From NCBI GenBank assembly GCA_964421875.1, contig CAYQZD010000027.1, positions 1 to 37,921 on the forward strand: a stretch of DNA of 37,921 bases, in the 5' to 3' direction. The DNA is from CAYQZD01 sp964421875 (GTDB lineage: Bacteria > Electryoneota > Tariuqbacteria > Tariuqbacterales > Tariuqbacteraceae). The notes beneath the pieces are model-generated. The model made no database searches. It was not told where the DNA came from and saw nothing but the letters and a program-made list of their open reading frames with translations. The position numbers were made by a program, and so were the translations under genes. This document shows, in pieces, positions 8,601 through 15,633 of the stretch. The stretch's first letter is position 1. Each line of letters begins with the position of its first letter.

Positions 8601-9923
8601 TATGCTCATAATATTGGTTTGGAAGATACTTATCCCTACGCAGTCTGGATCGCCAATGTCCCCGGAGGAGAGTTTTCCGGTAACGAAATAGACGGCAGCC
8701 AGTATGGAGTCGGTATTAGCTACTGCACCGGATTTTTGATCGCCAATAATATGATTTATGACCAGGTCAACACCAGTCTCCGCTGTTATGGCGACAACAA
8801 TACGGTGGTCTATAATTCGATATTGATGAATTCTTCATATTCCTCCAGCAATGCAGGAATGTTTCGCAGTATGTTCGCCGGCACTATCCAAAACAACATT
8901 ATATGTAACCTTAGCACCGGCACAAATCATCGGGCGGTCTATCATTCCAGTATCGCCGGCACTGTATGCGATTACAACTGCTACTGGGCGCCCAACGGGA
9001 CTTTCGGATACTCTGGCGGCGCCATTGCCAATCTGGCGGCATGGCAGAGTACAACCGGATATGACTCAAACAGTGTCGAATCCGATCCCGGTTTTATCTG
9101 CACTCAGATTCCCTATGACCTGCATCTGAACGATTCTTCCGTCTGTATCGGAGTTGGAACTCCAATTGCCGGAATAACTGTCGATATTGACGGCGACCTG
9201 CGTGACCCGGCAACGCCCTGTATCGGCGCAGATGAAGTTTACACTAACCTGAGAGTGTTCCTTACACCGCACAATCCTCCGATTCAGATTCCCGCTAACG
9301 GTGGTAGATTCCTATTCGACGCAGAAATCAGCAATTTTACTAACGCTCCCATAGTGTTCGACGGATGGACAATGACCGTATTACCCAATGGAATCCCCTA
9401 CGGGCCGCTGGTGATGCGGACAAATCTAACCATCCAACCCGGTCAGACTATGATGCGCATTGTCACCCAAAACGTTCCCGCTATGGCTCCCCCAGGAGTA
9501 TACGATTACATCGGCTATGCCGGAGTATATCCTGATAGTGTTATCAACTCCGACCAGTTCACTTTCGAGAAATTCGCCGGCGACGGAGCCCCGGCGCACA
9601 ATAAGGGCTGGTTAGTTGAAGGTTGGTTCGGCGATGAGACTGCCTTGTCGGCAATCCCGACCGAATACAATCTCAGTAACGCATATCCCAATCCCTTCAA
9701 TCCTACTACCCGCATCAACTTCACAATTCCAAAAGCGAGTAAGGTATCGCTGACGGTATTCGACATCACCGGGCGCGAAGTGACAACACTGGTGAACGGC
9801 AAGGTACCTGTCGGCCATCATAGTGTCATTTTCGACGGTGAAGGACTTGCCTCCGGTATATACTTCTATAAACTGAAGGCGGATGGTTATAGCGATACTA
9901 AGAAGATGGTGTTGGTGAAGTAG
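5673..9923 (+). CDS. Large T9SS-exported beta-helix surface protein, cassette 2
   Basis: A 1416-aa predicted surface protein starting at an ATG behind AAGGAG, with a signal peptide of about 20 residues ending PLLA. Residues about 90-290 form an extra N-terminal domain of the type seen in FCB secreted proteins (FGFPFYG, NNVFINSNVLVAF), followed by an Ig-like domain (about 290-385). Two beta-helix modules begin near residues 388 (SGSYDIGGGNNDF) and 850 (GSFDVNGGGNDF), separated by an Ig-like segment. The end matches the cassette 1 protein: Ig-like PPIQIPANGG domain from about 1192, GWLVEGWFGDE linker, and T9SS domain with YPNPFNPTTR near 1335, ending KMVLVK. It is a paralogue of the 1301-4477 protein with added N-terminal domains. 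Adhesion or glycan binding is likely but unproven. Confidence 0.9.
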   Translation: MLKHLIPFILTVLLAFPLLADESLDIGLEEALEWDTARQVTIESEYPPDIRMIFDKMAGGEEITAADKSVLQSYFDSINRKNRINPVDSTWGPDGWGYIARDHTSGGQAFNWIDISTTGTEVWAGQNQDDAWSNSIALPFGFPFYGTVYNNVFINSNVLVAFDNSYSAYWATGVPTTNQPAKIDPFAYDMYHRDYSHYYYQGFGDSLFVVSFINASYYTEPSQNYSKDLQVLMWSDGKIKLQYDSVRTIYPGSPNPSGIEDEYGPYGLAVGQPYDDLAATFYYEPQFTGIEIANGTVSPALGSVSTNFEYSITYRSINGQAPDSAIVYVDGTSHAMTDPGGLYQHGVSFTYTTQLDTGLHDYCFRFVQGTHIDLFPAAGVLQGPQVFPPALSGSYDIGGGNNDFPDLISARNALYGSGIDGSVTFTVYPGVYNGLVMMEGPIVGNSAANTITFRSARGQPRAVLTNTLGGSLEGGAFFIAGPDYVTVEGFEIADCNGYGLCIRYTSTDTSHYCVIKDNYIRNVGVLGNYYGMYLYRAANVEVSGNEVDGDFYNIYLGYCDDAVVYNNMMYNTVSILSLSLYRCPGTKCYYNSIYSDYVSRAIYLGYPTDIDVRNNIIFNNAAGGHCLYALGGLPATSDYNCLYAPNGNVGYYSGPLNTLANWQAATNLDMNSISADPCFVDIQNQFDLHIRNYMQSPVSGAGTPLTEVTTDFDGEARHATAPDMGADEYDYYQASYAVDIRPEYLRRATTPGNSADYYYNIINIGSAADSYTLSVSGASWPTTIYDSSGTTVITSTGNLASLQNQWIMVSHSIPTGTPGGAVDVGNLVAASIGSPGVADTSDFATFCAALMGSFDVNGGGNDFATIIEAIDTLYAKGMAGACTINVYTGTYPGGVRIDYDLAGLGPNAPLVLRAADGQSPRITNLVTPGEGGIGIALISVTDVTIDGFEIDSTNSDAINCCMQAMDSCRNIVIRNCYAHNIGLEDTYPYAVWIANVPGGEFSGNEIDGSQYGVGISYCTGFLIANNMIYDQVNTSLRCYGDNNTVVYNSILMNSSYSSSNAGMFRSMFAGTIQNNIICNLSTGTNHRAVYHSSIAGTVCDYNCYWAPNGTFGYSGGAIANLAAWQSTTGYDSNSVESDPGFICTQIPYDLHLNDSSVCIGVGTPIAGITVDIDGDLRDPATPCIGADEVYTNLRVFLTPHNPPIQIPANGGRFLFDAEISNFTNAPIVFDGWTMTVLPNGIPYGPLVMRTNLTIQPGQTMMRIVTQNVPAMAPPGVYDYIGYAGVYPDSVINSDQFTFEKFAGDGAPAHNKGWLVEGWFGDETALSAIPTEYNLSNAYPNPFNPTTRINFTIPKASKVSLTVFDITGREVTTLVNGKVPVGHHSVIFDGEGLASGIYFYKLKADGYSDTKKMVLVK

Positions 9924-9968
9924 CAAGAGTCACGAGATTCGAGATGCGAGTCTCAGTTTTAAAGTTAG

Positions 9969-10000
9969 AATCCCCCTCCGGGAAACCGGCGGGGGATTTT
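9969..10000 (+). terminator. Intrinsic terminator after cassette 2
   Basis: A 13-bp stem with one T/C mismatch (9969-9981 with 9986-9998), GAAA loop and a short T-run. It is homologous to the terminators at 104, 4549 and 14880. Confidence 0.85.
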
Positions 10001-10025
10001 ATTATGAAAAAATCGATAAAATTAC

Positions 10026-10054
10026 TTGACAAAATAAGAAGAAAACAGTATACT
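10026..10054 (+). promoter_or_regulatory. Sigma70-type promoter of the third TrmB cassette
   Basis: TTGACA at 10026-10031 and TATACT at 10049-10054 have 17-base spacing. It starts 26 bases after the upstream terminator, as in the other cassettes. Confidence 0.82.
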
Positions 10055-10061
10055 AAAGAAT

Positions 10062-10081
10062 AATACCACTCAGGTGGTATT
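10062..10081 (+). promoter_or_regulatory. Perfect inverted-repeat operator in front of TrmB regulator 3
   Basis: AATACCAC-TCAG-GTGGTATT has perfect 8-base arms and a 4-base spacer. It is centred 17.5 bases after the -10 box, over or just after the predicted transcription start. It shares the ACCAC/GGTGGT core with cassette 2. Inference: autoregulatory site of the adjacent TrmB protein. Confidence 0.7.
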
Positions 10082-10112
10082 AATGCATAAATATATATTT
10101 ATTAAAGTACAT

Positions 10113-10937
10113 ATGTCAATCGATAAACTACAGTTGATAAAACGTCTTATCAACTTGGGGATGAGCGAGCGTGAAGCCAAAGTCTATCTCTGCTTATTAG
10201 ATAAACGTATCGCCAATGCGCACGAACTGCAAAAGCTCTCCGGTATCCCGCAAAATAAAATCTACGCTACTATAGGGAGTCTGACTCGCCAAGGGTATTG
10301 TGTGGAGAGAAAAGAGGGTCGTAAATATATCTATGAGATTCTCGATCCAAGTTTCACTATCGATATTCCTCTTAAGAGGTTGGAGAATAGACTAAAAGAC
10401 TCAATCGACTTAAAAAAAGAACTCGTGGAAATTTACTCAAAAGATATCGAACTGACCGAACCGCTCGAATACTTTGAAGTGCTGCATGGAAATGCGAACA
10501 TTCATCGTAAATATATGAGCCTGTTGCGTTCATGCGCTAAGGAATTTCTTGGATTTGCCAGAGGGCCTTATTCGAGTTCCACTGAAGAAATGGTAGCTGA
10601 ACAGATTAGAGAAAACATAGCGTTTTTGAACCGGGGTGGAAAAATCCGCACTATCTACGAATTGAATGAAAAATCCCCTGATTGGCTGCAGAATCATATC
10701 GAGAAGGTCGCAGAAGCGGGTGAAGATTACCGTATTTCAGAGGAATTACCATTGAAAATGATAATATTCGATCGCAAAACAATACTTTTAGCCGATAAAG
10801 GTGATTTAGTCCGAGAAGGTGAATTAACTATGTCAACTATAAAACAGAAAGTCACTGTAAATGGTTATGTTACCCTCTTTGAGTTCTTTTGGAACCAGTC
10901 GATAGAACTTGAGGAATGGAAAAAAACGCGCAGATAA
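10113..10937 (+). CDS. TrmB-family HTH transcriptional regulator, cassette 3
   Basis: A 274-aa regulator from the ATG at 10113, chosen because it leaves 16 residues before MSEREAKVYLCLL as in regulator 2. Other in-frame starts are ATG 10083 and a GTG at 10074, the latter inside the operator and unlikely. The winged HTH has recognition helix IPQNKIYATIGSLTRQG. The C-terminal domain (EVLHGNANIHRKY, later LPLKMIIFDRKTILLADKG) is homologous to the other two regulators but clearly diverged, so this is an older duplicate. It ends about 300 bases before the next exported-protein gene, and a hairpin lies in that gap, so linkage to the downstream gene is less certain than in cassettes 1 and 2. Confidence 0.88.
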   Translation: MSIDKLQLIKRLINLGMSEREAKVYLCLLDKRIANAHELQKLSGIPQNKIYATIGSLTRQGYCVERKEGRKYIYEILDPSFTIDIPLKRLENRLKDSIDLKKELVEIYSKDIELTEPLEYFEVLHGNANIHRKYMSLLRSCAKEFLGFARGPYSSSTEEMVAEQIRENIAFLNRGGKIRTIYELNEKSPDWLQNHIEKVAEAGEDYRISEELPLKMIIFDRKTILLADKGDLVREGELTMSTIKQKVTVNGYVTLFEFFWNQSIELEEWKKTRR

Positions 10938-10993
10938 GTATTTTTCCTATAGAGAAGTCGTTTTATTAAAGTCTATCATGAGTAAAACAAAAA

Positions 10994-11011
10994 GCGGACC
11001 AAGAGGTCCGC
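10994..11011 (+). terminator. Hairpin in the 300-base leader before the propeller protein
   Basis: A perfect 7-bp stem GCGGACC-AAGA-GGTCCGC with no T-run after it. It could be a weak terminator or attenuator, or an RNA-stability element, between TrmB regulator 3 and the exported protein. The rest of 10938-11237 holds no gene. It contains a second, longer-range inverted repeat, TCATGAC at 11032-11038 with GTCATGA at 11061-11067. Confidence 0.4.
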
Positions 11012-11237
11012 CTTGAGAATCACATTCACTATCATGACGTGATAAGGCTGCTAACCGGAAGTCATGAACGGAATATGCGAAGGGAAACTTGACCCTTCTC
11101 TCTAAATATAGTCAATTCGGTTCATTTTTTCAAGAAAAGATTCTTCAGCCTGCCGTTAAATCTGCAGGATGATACAATACAGCCTACTTAGGGATAATTT
11201 CTGAAAACTACTACTATCCAAAAAAAGGCGGAAAAAA

Positions 11238-13085
11238 ATGAAGAACAGAGTTATTATTTTAGCAATCGTGGTATTTATCGCGAATGCAACCTGCGCTTTC
11301 GCCCAAGCGCCCGACACGCTTTGGACCCGCGCATACGGCGACAGCTTAAATGAATACGGCAGGGAAGTTAATCTGACCACAGATGGGGGATTTATTATCG
11401 CGGGATATACTAATTCCATGGGCGCCGGTGGCACTGATTTCTACCTGGTTAAAACTAACTCCACTGGCGATACTTTATGGACCCGCACCTACGGCGATAG
11501 CTTAAATGATTACGGCAGGAGCGCTCAGCAGACCACAGACGGGGGGTATATTTTTGTGGGATATTCCAATTCCTCTGGCGCTGGTTCTTATGATTATTAT
11601 TTGGTTAAGACCAACTCCACAGGTGATACCACCTGGACCCGCACTTATGGTGGAACCGGAGTTGATTACGGCATGTGGGTTCAGCAGACCTCGGATGGCG
11701 GGTATATTCTAGCAGGCGCTACCGATTCCTATGGCGCCGGTTCAAGGGATTTCTATCTGGTTAAAACAGACTCCATAGGTGATACTCTTTGGACCCGCGC
11801 CTACGGCGGAGTCGATTTAGAGTACTGCTATAATGTTCGGCAGACCTCGGATGGAGGATATATAGCAGCGGGATATACTACTTCCTATGGCGCAGGCGGA
11901 AGGGATTTCTATCTGGTTAAGACCAACGCCAACGGTGATACTCTATGGACGGGCATATATGGGGGAGCCGATTATGATTATGGCATGGGTGTCCAACAGA
12001 CCACGGATGGGGGGTATATTTTCACGGGATATACCAATTCCTTTGGCGCCGGGGGATATGATTTTTACCTGATTAAAACCGACGCCGCTGGCGACACCCT
12101 TTGGACCCGCACTTACGGCGGAACCGAAACCGAACGCCCTAATGAGGTTCAGCAGACCACGGATGGGGGGTATATTATCGTGGGATATACTAATTCCTAT
12201 GGCCTCGTGTTCTATGATGTCTACCTGATTAAGACCGACGCCAATGGTGATACTCTATGGACGGGTATGTATGGAGGAATAGACCATGATTATGGCATGA
12301 GTATTAAACAGACGGCCGATGGGGGGTACATTGCCGCGGGATATACCATTTCCTATGGCGCTGGTGGTCGTGATTTCTATCTGATTCGTCTTGAAGGGTC
12401 TGCACTGACAGTGACTCTTACTCCCCAAAATCCCCCCATCCAAATCCCGGCCGGGGGCGGGAATTTTGTCTTCGACGCTACAATTTTTAACGCTACAGAC
12501 AGCGCCATCACTTTCGACGCTTGGACCCAAGTGGTTCTTCCCACCGGACAGACTTATCCGCGTCCCTTAGTGCTACGCACCGGGCTTTCGATCTCATCCG
12601 GTCAAACCATATCACGCTCCGGTATCACTCAGTACATCCCCAACTATGCGCCTTCAGGTAATTACACTTATAAGGGTAAGGCTGGAACTTATCCCGATGT
12701 TGTTTTAAGCGAGGACAGTTTCCCCTTCGAGAAGCTGGCTGGAGATGCAATCCCGACTCACAATCAAGGCTGGGCTTGCCACGGCTGGTTCAGTGATGAT
12801 GCGGTTTTGAGTTCGATATCGACAGAGTTTAGTTTAAGAAGCGCTTATCCCAATCCCTTCAATCCGACCACGCGTATCGACTTCGCGCTGACTGAAGCAG
12901 GGCTTGTGAAGCTGTCGGTGTACGATGTGACTGGCCGCGAGGTGACGCGGTTGGCGGAAGGTTTTTACTCAGCCGGGACGCACCAGGCGGAATGGAACGC
13001 CTCCGCGTTACCCAGCGGGATCTATTTCGCCCGCCTGCAAGCGGGAAATATAACCCAATCATGTAAATTGCTGCTGGTGAAGTAA
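11238..13085 (+). CDS. T9SS-exported seven-repeat propeller-like surface protein
   Basis: A 615-aa predicted surface protein. A signal peptide of about 22 residues ends in AFAQ. Residues 26-387 hold seven consecutive repeats of 52 aa (the last 50), each of the form DTLWTRTYGG...QQTTDGGYI..GYTNSYGAGG.DFYL.KT. Seven repeats of this size suggest one seven-bladed beta-propeller. From about residue 390 comes the same Ig-like domain as in the beta-helix proteins (PPIQIPAGGG), a variant linker (GWACHGWFSDD), and a T9SS domain (YPNPFNPTTR near 536). The final 40 residues differ from the neighbours and end SCKLLLVK. The ligand is unknown. It follows TrmB regulator 3 on the same strand and may be that cassette's cargo. 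Confidence 0.9.
   Translation: MKNRVIILAIVVFIANATCAFAQAPDTLWTRAYGDSLNEYGREVNLTTDGGFIIAGYTNSMGAGGTDFYLVKTNSTGDTLWTRTYGDSLNDYGRSAQQTTDGGYIFVGYSNSSGAGSYDYYLVKTNSTGDTTWTRTYGGTGVDYGMWVQQTSDGGYILAGATDSYGAGSRDFYLVKTDSIGDTLWTRAYGGVDLEYCYNVRQTSDGGYIAAGYTTSYGAGGRDFYLVKTNANGDTLWTGIYGGADYDYGMGVQQTTDGGYIFTGYTNSFGAGGYDFYLIKTDAAGDTLWTRTYGGTETERPNEVQQTTDGGYIIVGYTNSYGLVFYDVYLIKTDANGDTLWTGMYGGIDHDYGMSIKQTADGGYIAAGYTISYGAGGRDFYLIRLEGSALTVTLTPQNPPIQIPAGGGNFVFDATIFNATDSAITFDAWTQVVLPTGQTYPRPLVLRTGLSISSGQTISRSGITQYIPNYAPSGNYTYKGKAGTYPDVVLSEDSFPFEKLAGDAIPTHNQGWACHGWFSDDAVLSSISTEFSLRSAYPNPFNPTTRIDFALTEAGLVKLSVYDVTGREVTRLAEGFYSAGTHQAEWNASALPSGIYFARLQAGNITQSCKLLLVK
11313..12398 (+). repeat. Seven tandem 156-bp coding repeats
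   Basis: The DNA encoding the propeller domain consists of 156-bp units repeated in tandem. Several stretches (for example those encoding TDGGYI and DTLWTRTYGG) are near-identical between units. Unit number could change by recombination or slippage without shifting the frame. Confidence 0.85.
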
Positions 13086-13095
13086 ATTAAAAAAC

Positions 13096-13259
13096 TGTAT
13101 CACTTTAGGTATGTGAAGCGCCTACCCAATTTGTCATTCCCGCAAGTGAACGAAGTGAACGCGTCGGGAATCTGAACGAGAATTTACCTGCTGTCAGATT
13201 CCAGGCAAGCTGGAATGACAGCAGTGTTAATGCTGACTTCATTTAGGTAAAGTGTTACA
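13096..13259. repeat. MITE-like palindromic element
   Basis: A 164-bp imperfect palindrome between two genes. The outer 23-base ends (13096-13118 and 13237-13259) are inverted repeats of each other at about 18 of 23 positions (TGTAWCACTTTA core). Inside lie perfect 9-base inverted repeats TGTCATTCC / GGAATGACA (13132-13140, 13212-13220). Two local hairpins, ATTCCCG...CGGGAAT (13136-13171) and ATTCCAG-GCAAG-CTGGAAT (13198-13216), complete the structure. It is too short to encode a transposase. A second copy of one end, with the same internal spacing, starts at 37816. Confidence 0.65.
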
Positions 13260-13280
13260 AAAAATTGTATTAGGCGCAAG

Positions 13281-14846
13281 ATGAAAGAGAGTTTTGTTTT
13301 ATTGCTGGCGGTGTTGTCCTTAACATTAAAGGCCTATTCCACTATCCACCGCGTCCCCGGCCAGTATCCCACCATTCAAGCGGGAGTCGACGCCGCTTCA
13401 AATGGTGATACGGTGTTTGTCGCCGATGGGATATATACTGGCGCAGGGAATAAAGATATCGATTTTCGCGGTAGAAACATCGTCCTGACCTCAGCCGGCA
13501 ACGCTATGAATTGCATCATCGACTGCCAGAACAGCGGCCGCGGTTTCTATTTCCATTCAGGTGAGACCTCATCGGCAGTAGTATATGGTATTACAGTCAC
13601 CCATGGTTCGGCCATATTGGGGAGCGGGGTGAACATCACCAGCGCCAGTCCCACCTTCAAGTATTGTATAATCAAGTACAACCTTGGCAACGATGTTAGC
13701 TATGGAGGCGGTGTTTTTATTACCGGCGGTGCGCCCACCTTTGAAAGCTGCACCATCTATGGTAACCAGGCAAATCAAGGCGCCGCCATTTACAGCGCCA
13801 GTGATATGATTGTGAACTCCTGTATCGTCGCCGCTAATGTCGCAGTTTATTGAGCGAGAATCTGCAGTGGGATCTACTGCATATCAGGTTCTCCTACCAT
13901 TATATACAACGACCTGTATAACATCGGCGACAATTTTTACGGTCCCTCAGTCCCGCCGGGCTCCGGGTCATTCTTTACGCTTAACGCCAACGGCGACTCC
14001 TGCGACCAGTACTTCAATATTTTCCTTAATCCCAGCGTGGTGAATCCCGACAGTAACGATTTCCATCTTCGTGAAGATTCTCCTTGTATCGACGCCGGTG
14101 ATCCTGCGCTCCCACATGACCTCGATGGCACTATCCGTGATCAAGGCGCTTCCAGTTTCTTCCAGAGCCCGATCCTCGTGACTATCGGTTCCGGCAATCC
14201 CTGCATCATTATCCCTGCCAGCGGCGGCAGCTTCAATTACTGGGTTCGCGTGGAAAGCGCCCACAATGAGCCCTACACCTTTGACATCTGGACCGAGGCG
14301 GTCCTGCCTGGCGGCAACGTTTTCGGTCCGCTGGTCTCCCGACAAAATCTGGTGATCCTTGCTGGCGCAACAGCCCGGAGGGATATGAACCAAAGTGTGC
14401 CTGGCAGTGCTCCTTCAGGATTTTACTATCTCAGGGTCATTGTCGGCTTCCTACCCGACAGCGTGCTGGATTCGGATATCCTCCTCTTCACCAAACTTGC
14501 TGGCGATGGCGCACCAAACCATAATAATGGCTGGTTAGTTGAAGGCTGGTTCGGCGATGAAATTGTACTGTCACTGGCGCCAACCGAATTCGAGCTAAGA
14601 GCCCCCTACCCCAATCCCTTCAACCCGACTACCCGCATCGACTTCATGCTTCCTCAAGCGGGTAAAGCGCAATTAACTGTTTTCGACGTTACGGGACGGG
14701 AAGTGGCAACGCTGATTGACGGCGAAATGCCCGCCGGATATCACAGCGCGATTTTCGATGGTGAAAGGCTGGCATCAGGCATATACTTTTATAAATTGAC
14801 CGCAGACGGCTTCAGTGACACTAAGAAGATGGCGCTGGTGAAGTAG
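13281..14846 (+). pseudogene. T9SS-exported beta-helix protein interrupted by one in-frame UGA
   Basis: One reading frame runs from ATG 13281 to TAG 14844-14846 (521 residues), broken only by TGA at 13851-13853 (codon 191). The part before has a signal peptide and a beta-helix start (PTIQAGVDAASNGDTVFVADG). The part after continues the same fold in the same frame (SGIYCISGSPTIIYNDLYN), then DSPCIDAGDP, an Ig-like domain, the GWLVEGWFGDE linker and a T9SS tail (YPNPFNPTTR near 442) ending KKMALVK. Conserved sequence on both sides points to a recent nonsense mutation or a sequencing error rather than two genes. UGA is a normal stop elsewhere in the window, so recoding is unlikely. It has no TrmB gene of its own and lies behind the MITE-like element. 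Confidence 0.85.
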
Positions 14847-14879
14847 CCGCGATTCGAGAGTCACAGATTTAAAATTAGA

Positions 14880-14911
14880 AATCCCCGCCGGGAAACTGGC
14901 GGGGATTTTTA
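14880..14911 (+). terminator. Intrinsic terminator after the fourth exported-protein gene
   Basis: A 12-bp stem with one G-U pair (14880-14891 with 14896-14907), GAAA loop and a T-run. It is the same module as at 104, 4549 and 9969 and marks the end of the array. The preceding untranslated bases also share a GATTCGAG motif with the other copies. Confidence 0.9.
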
Positions 14912-14952
14912 AATCAAGCTGTACTCTATTCAAATTAACAAGGTTACTTATA

Positions 14953-15633
14953 TCAGTCCTGGGAGCCTTCTTCGGTAAGGAGATTCACCCTCTCCATCCC
15001 TTCGATTGCTGAGAGTTGAGATATCAGGTTCTGCTCGGTGACGCCGCGCTTTAAGCGGACAAGGTAAGAATGCTCTACGAATTGTCCCATCTTAACGGTT
15101 TTGACCGAGAGTTGACGGTATGAGGCCAGGAGTTGGTCGAACACGGGTTTTATAGTGAATTCGTCGGTGTCTGTAGGGATGAGCTGGAAACGGAGAAGAT
15201 ATACATTCTTGGGCGGGGTTCCGAACTGGACGAAATCGAGCAGGAGCAACATAGTGATGATAACGGCGACTCCGATGAGAGCGATAGGATAATTTCCAAT
15301 CCCGGCAGCCATACCCGCCGCAAGCGCGAAAAAGACATAAGCGATATCGCGGTTATCCTTAACCACGGTGCGGAAACGAATGATGGAAAGGGCTCCGACC
15401 AGACTGAAAGCCCTGGCGATGCTGTTACCAATAACCATCATCACCAGCGCCACAACCATAGAGAGGATTACCATTGTAATGATGAATGAAGGATTGACGG
15501 CTTTCCTGCGGCTAGTGAGGCGGTAAACAAACGCTACCATCAAGCCCAGGACGAAGGCGAGGGTGAGGTTGAGGATGATTTCGAGGGATGAGATGTTGAC
15601 AGCGGCTGCAGAGGCGTCAGTCAGGAAGTTCAT
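14953..15633 (-). CDS. DUF4956 family inner-membrane protein
   Basis: A 226-aa protein with an N-terminal membrane domain of about four helices (residues about 15-135) and a soluble C-terminal ferredoxin-like segment (about 140-226). The family signature AFSLVGALSIIRFRTVVKDNRDIAYVF is present in full. DUF4956 proteins have no established activity but often sit next to VTC-domain genes, as here. The start overlaps the stop of the upstream VTC gene by 4 bases, indicating translational coupling. It is the last gene of a four-gene minus-strand operon. Confidence 0.9.
   Translation of the reverse strand: MNFLTDASAAAVNISSLEIILNLTLAFVLGLMVAFVYRLTSRRKAVNPSFIITMVILSMVVALVMMVIGNSIARAFSLVGALSIIRFRTVVKDNRDIAYVFFALAAGMAAGIGNYPIALIGVAVIITMLLLLDFVQFGTPPKNVYLLRFQLIPTDTDEFTIKPVFDQLLASYRQLSVKTVKMGQFVEHSYLVRLKRGVTEQNLISQLSAIEGMERVNLLTEEGSQD

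Noticed and set aside
11313..12398. CRISPR-like periodic repeats
   Set aside because: The 156-bp units are coding, in frame, without spacers, and translate to a continuous propeller.
13837..14043. A 68-codon frame spanning the UGA in the broken beta-helix gene
   Set aside because: It lies in a different frame from both flanking parts, and its product is unlike the fold that continues on each side. The zero-frame with one stop explains the region better.
13281..14846. UGA read as an amino acid (alternative code or selenocysteine)
   Set aside because: Other genes in the window end at UGA, tryptophan is encoded by TGG throughout, and no selenocysteine insertion hairpin was evident just after the UGA.
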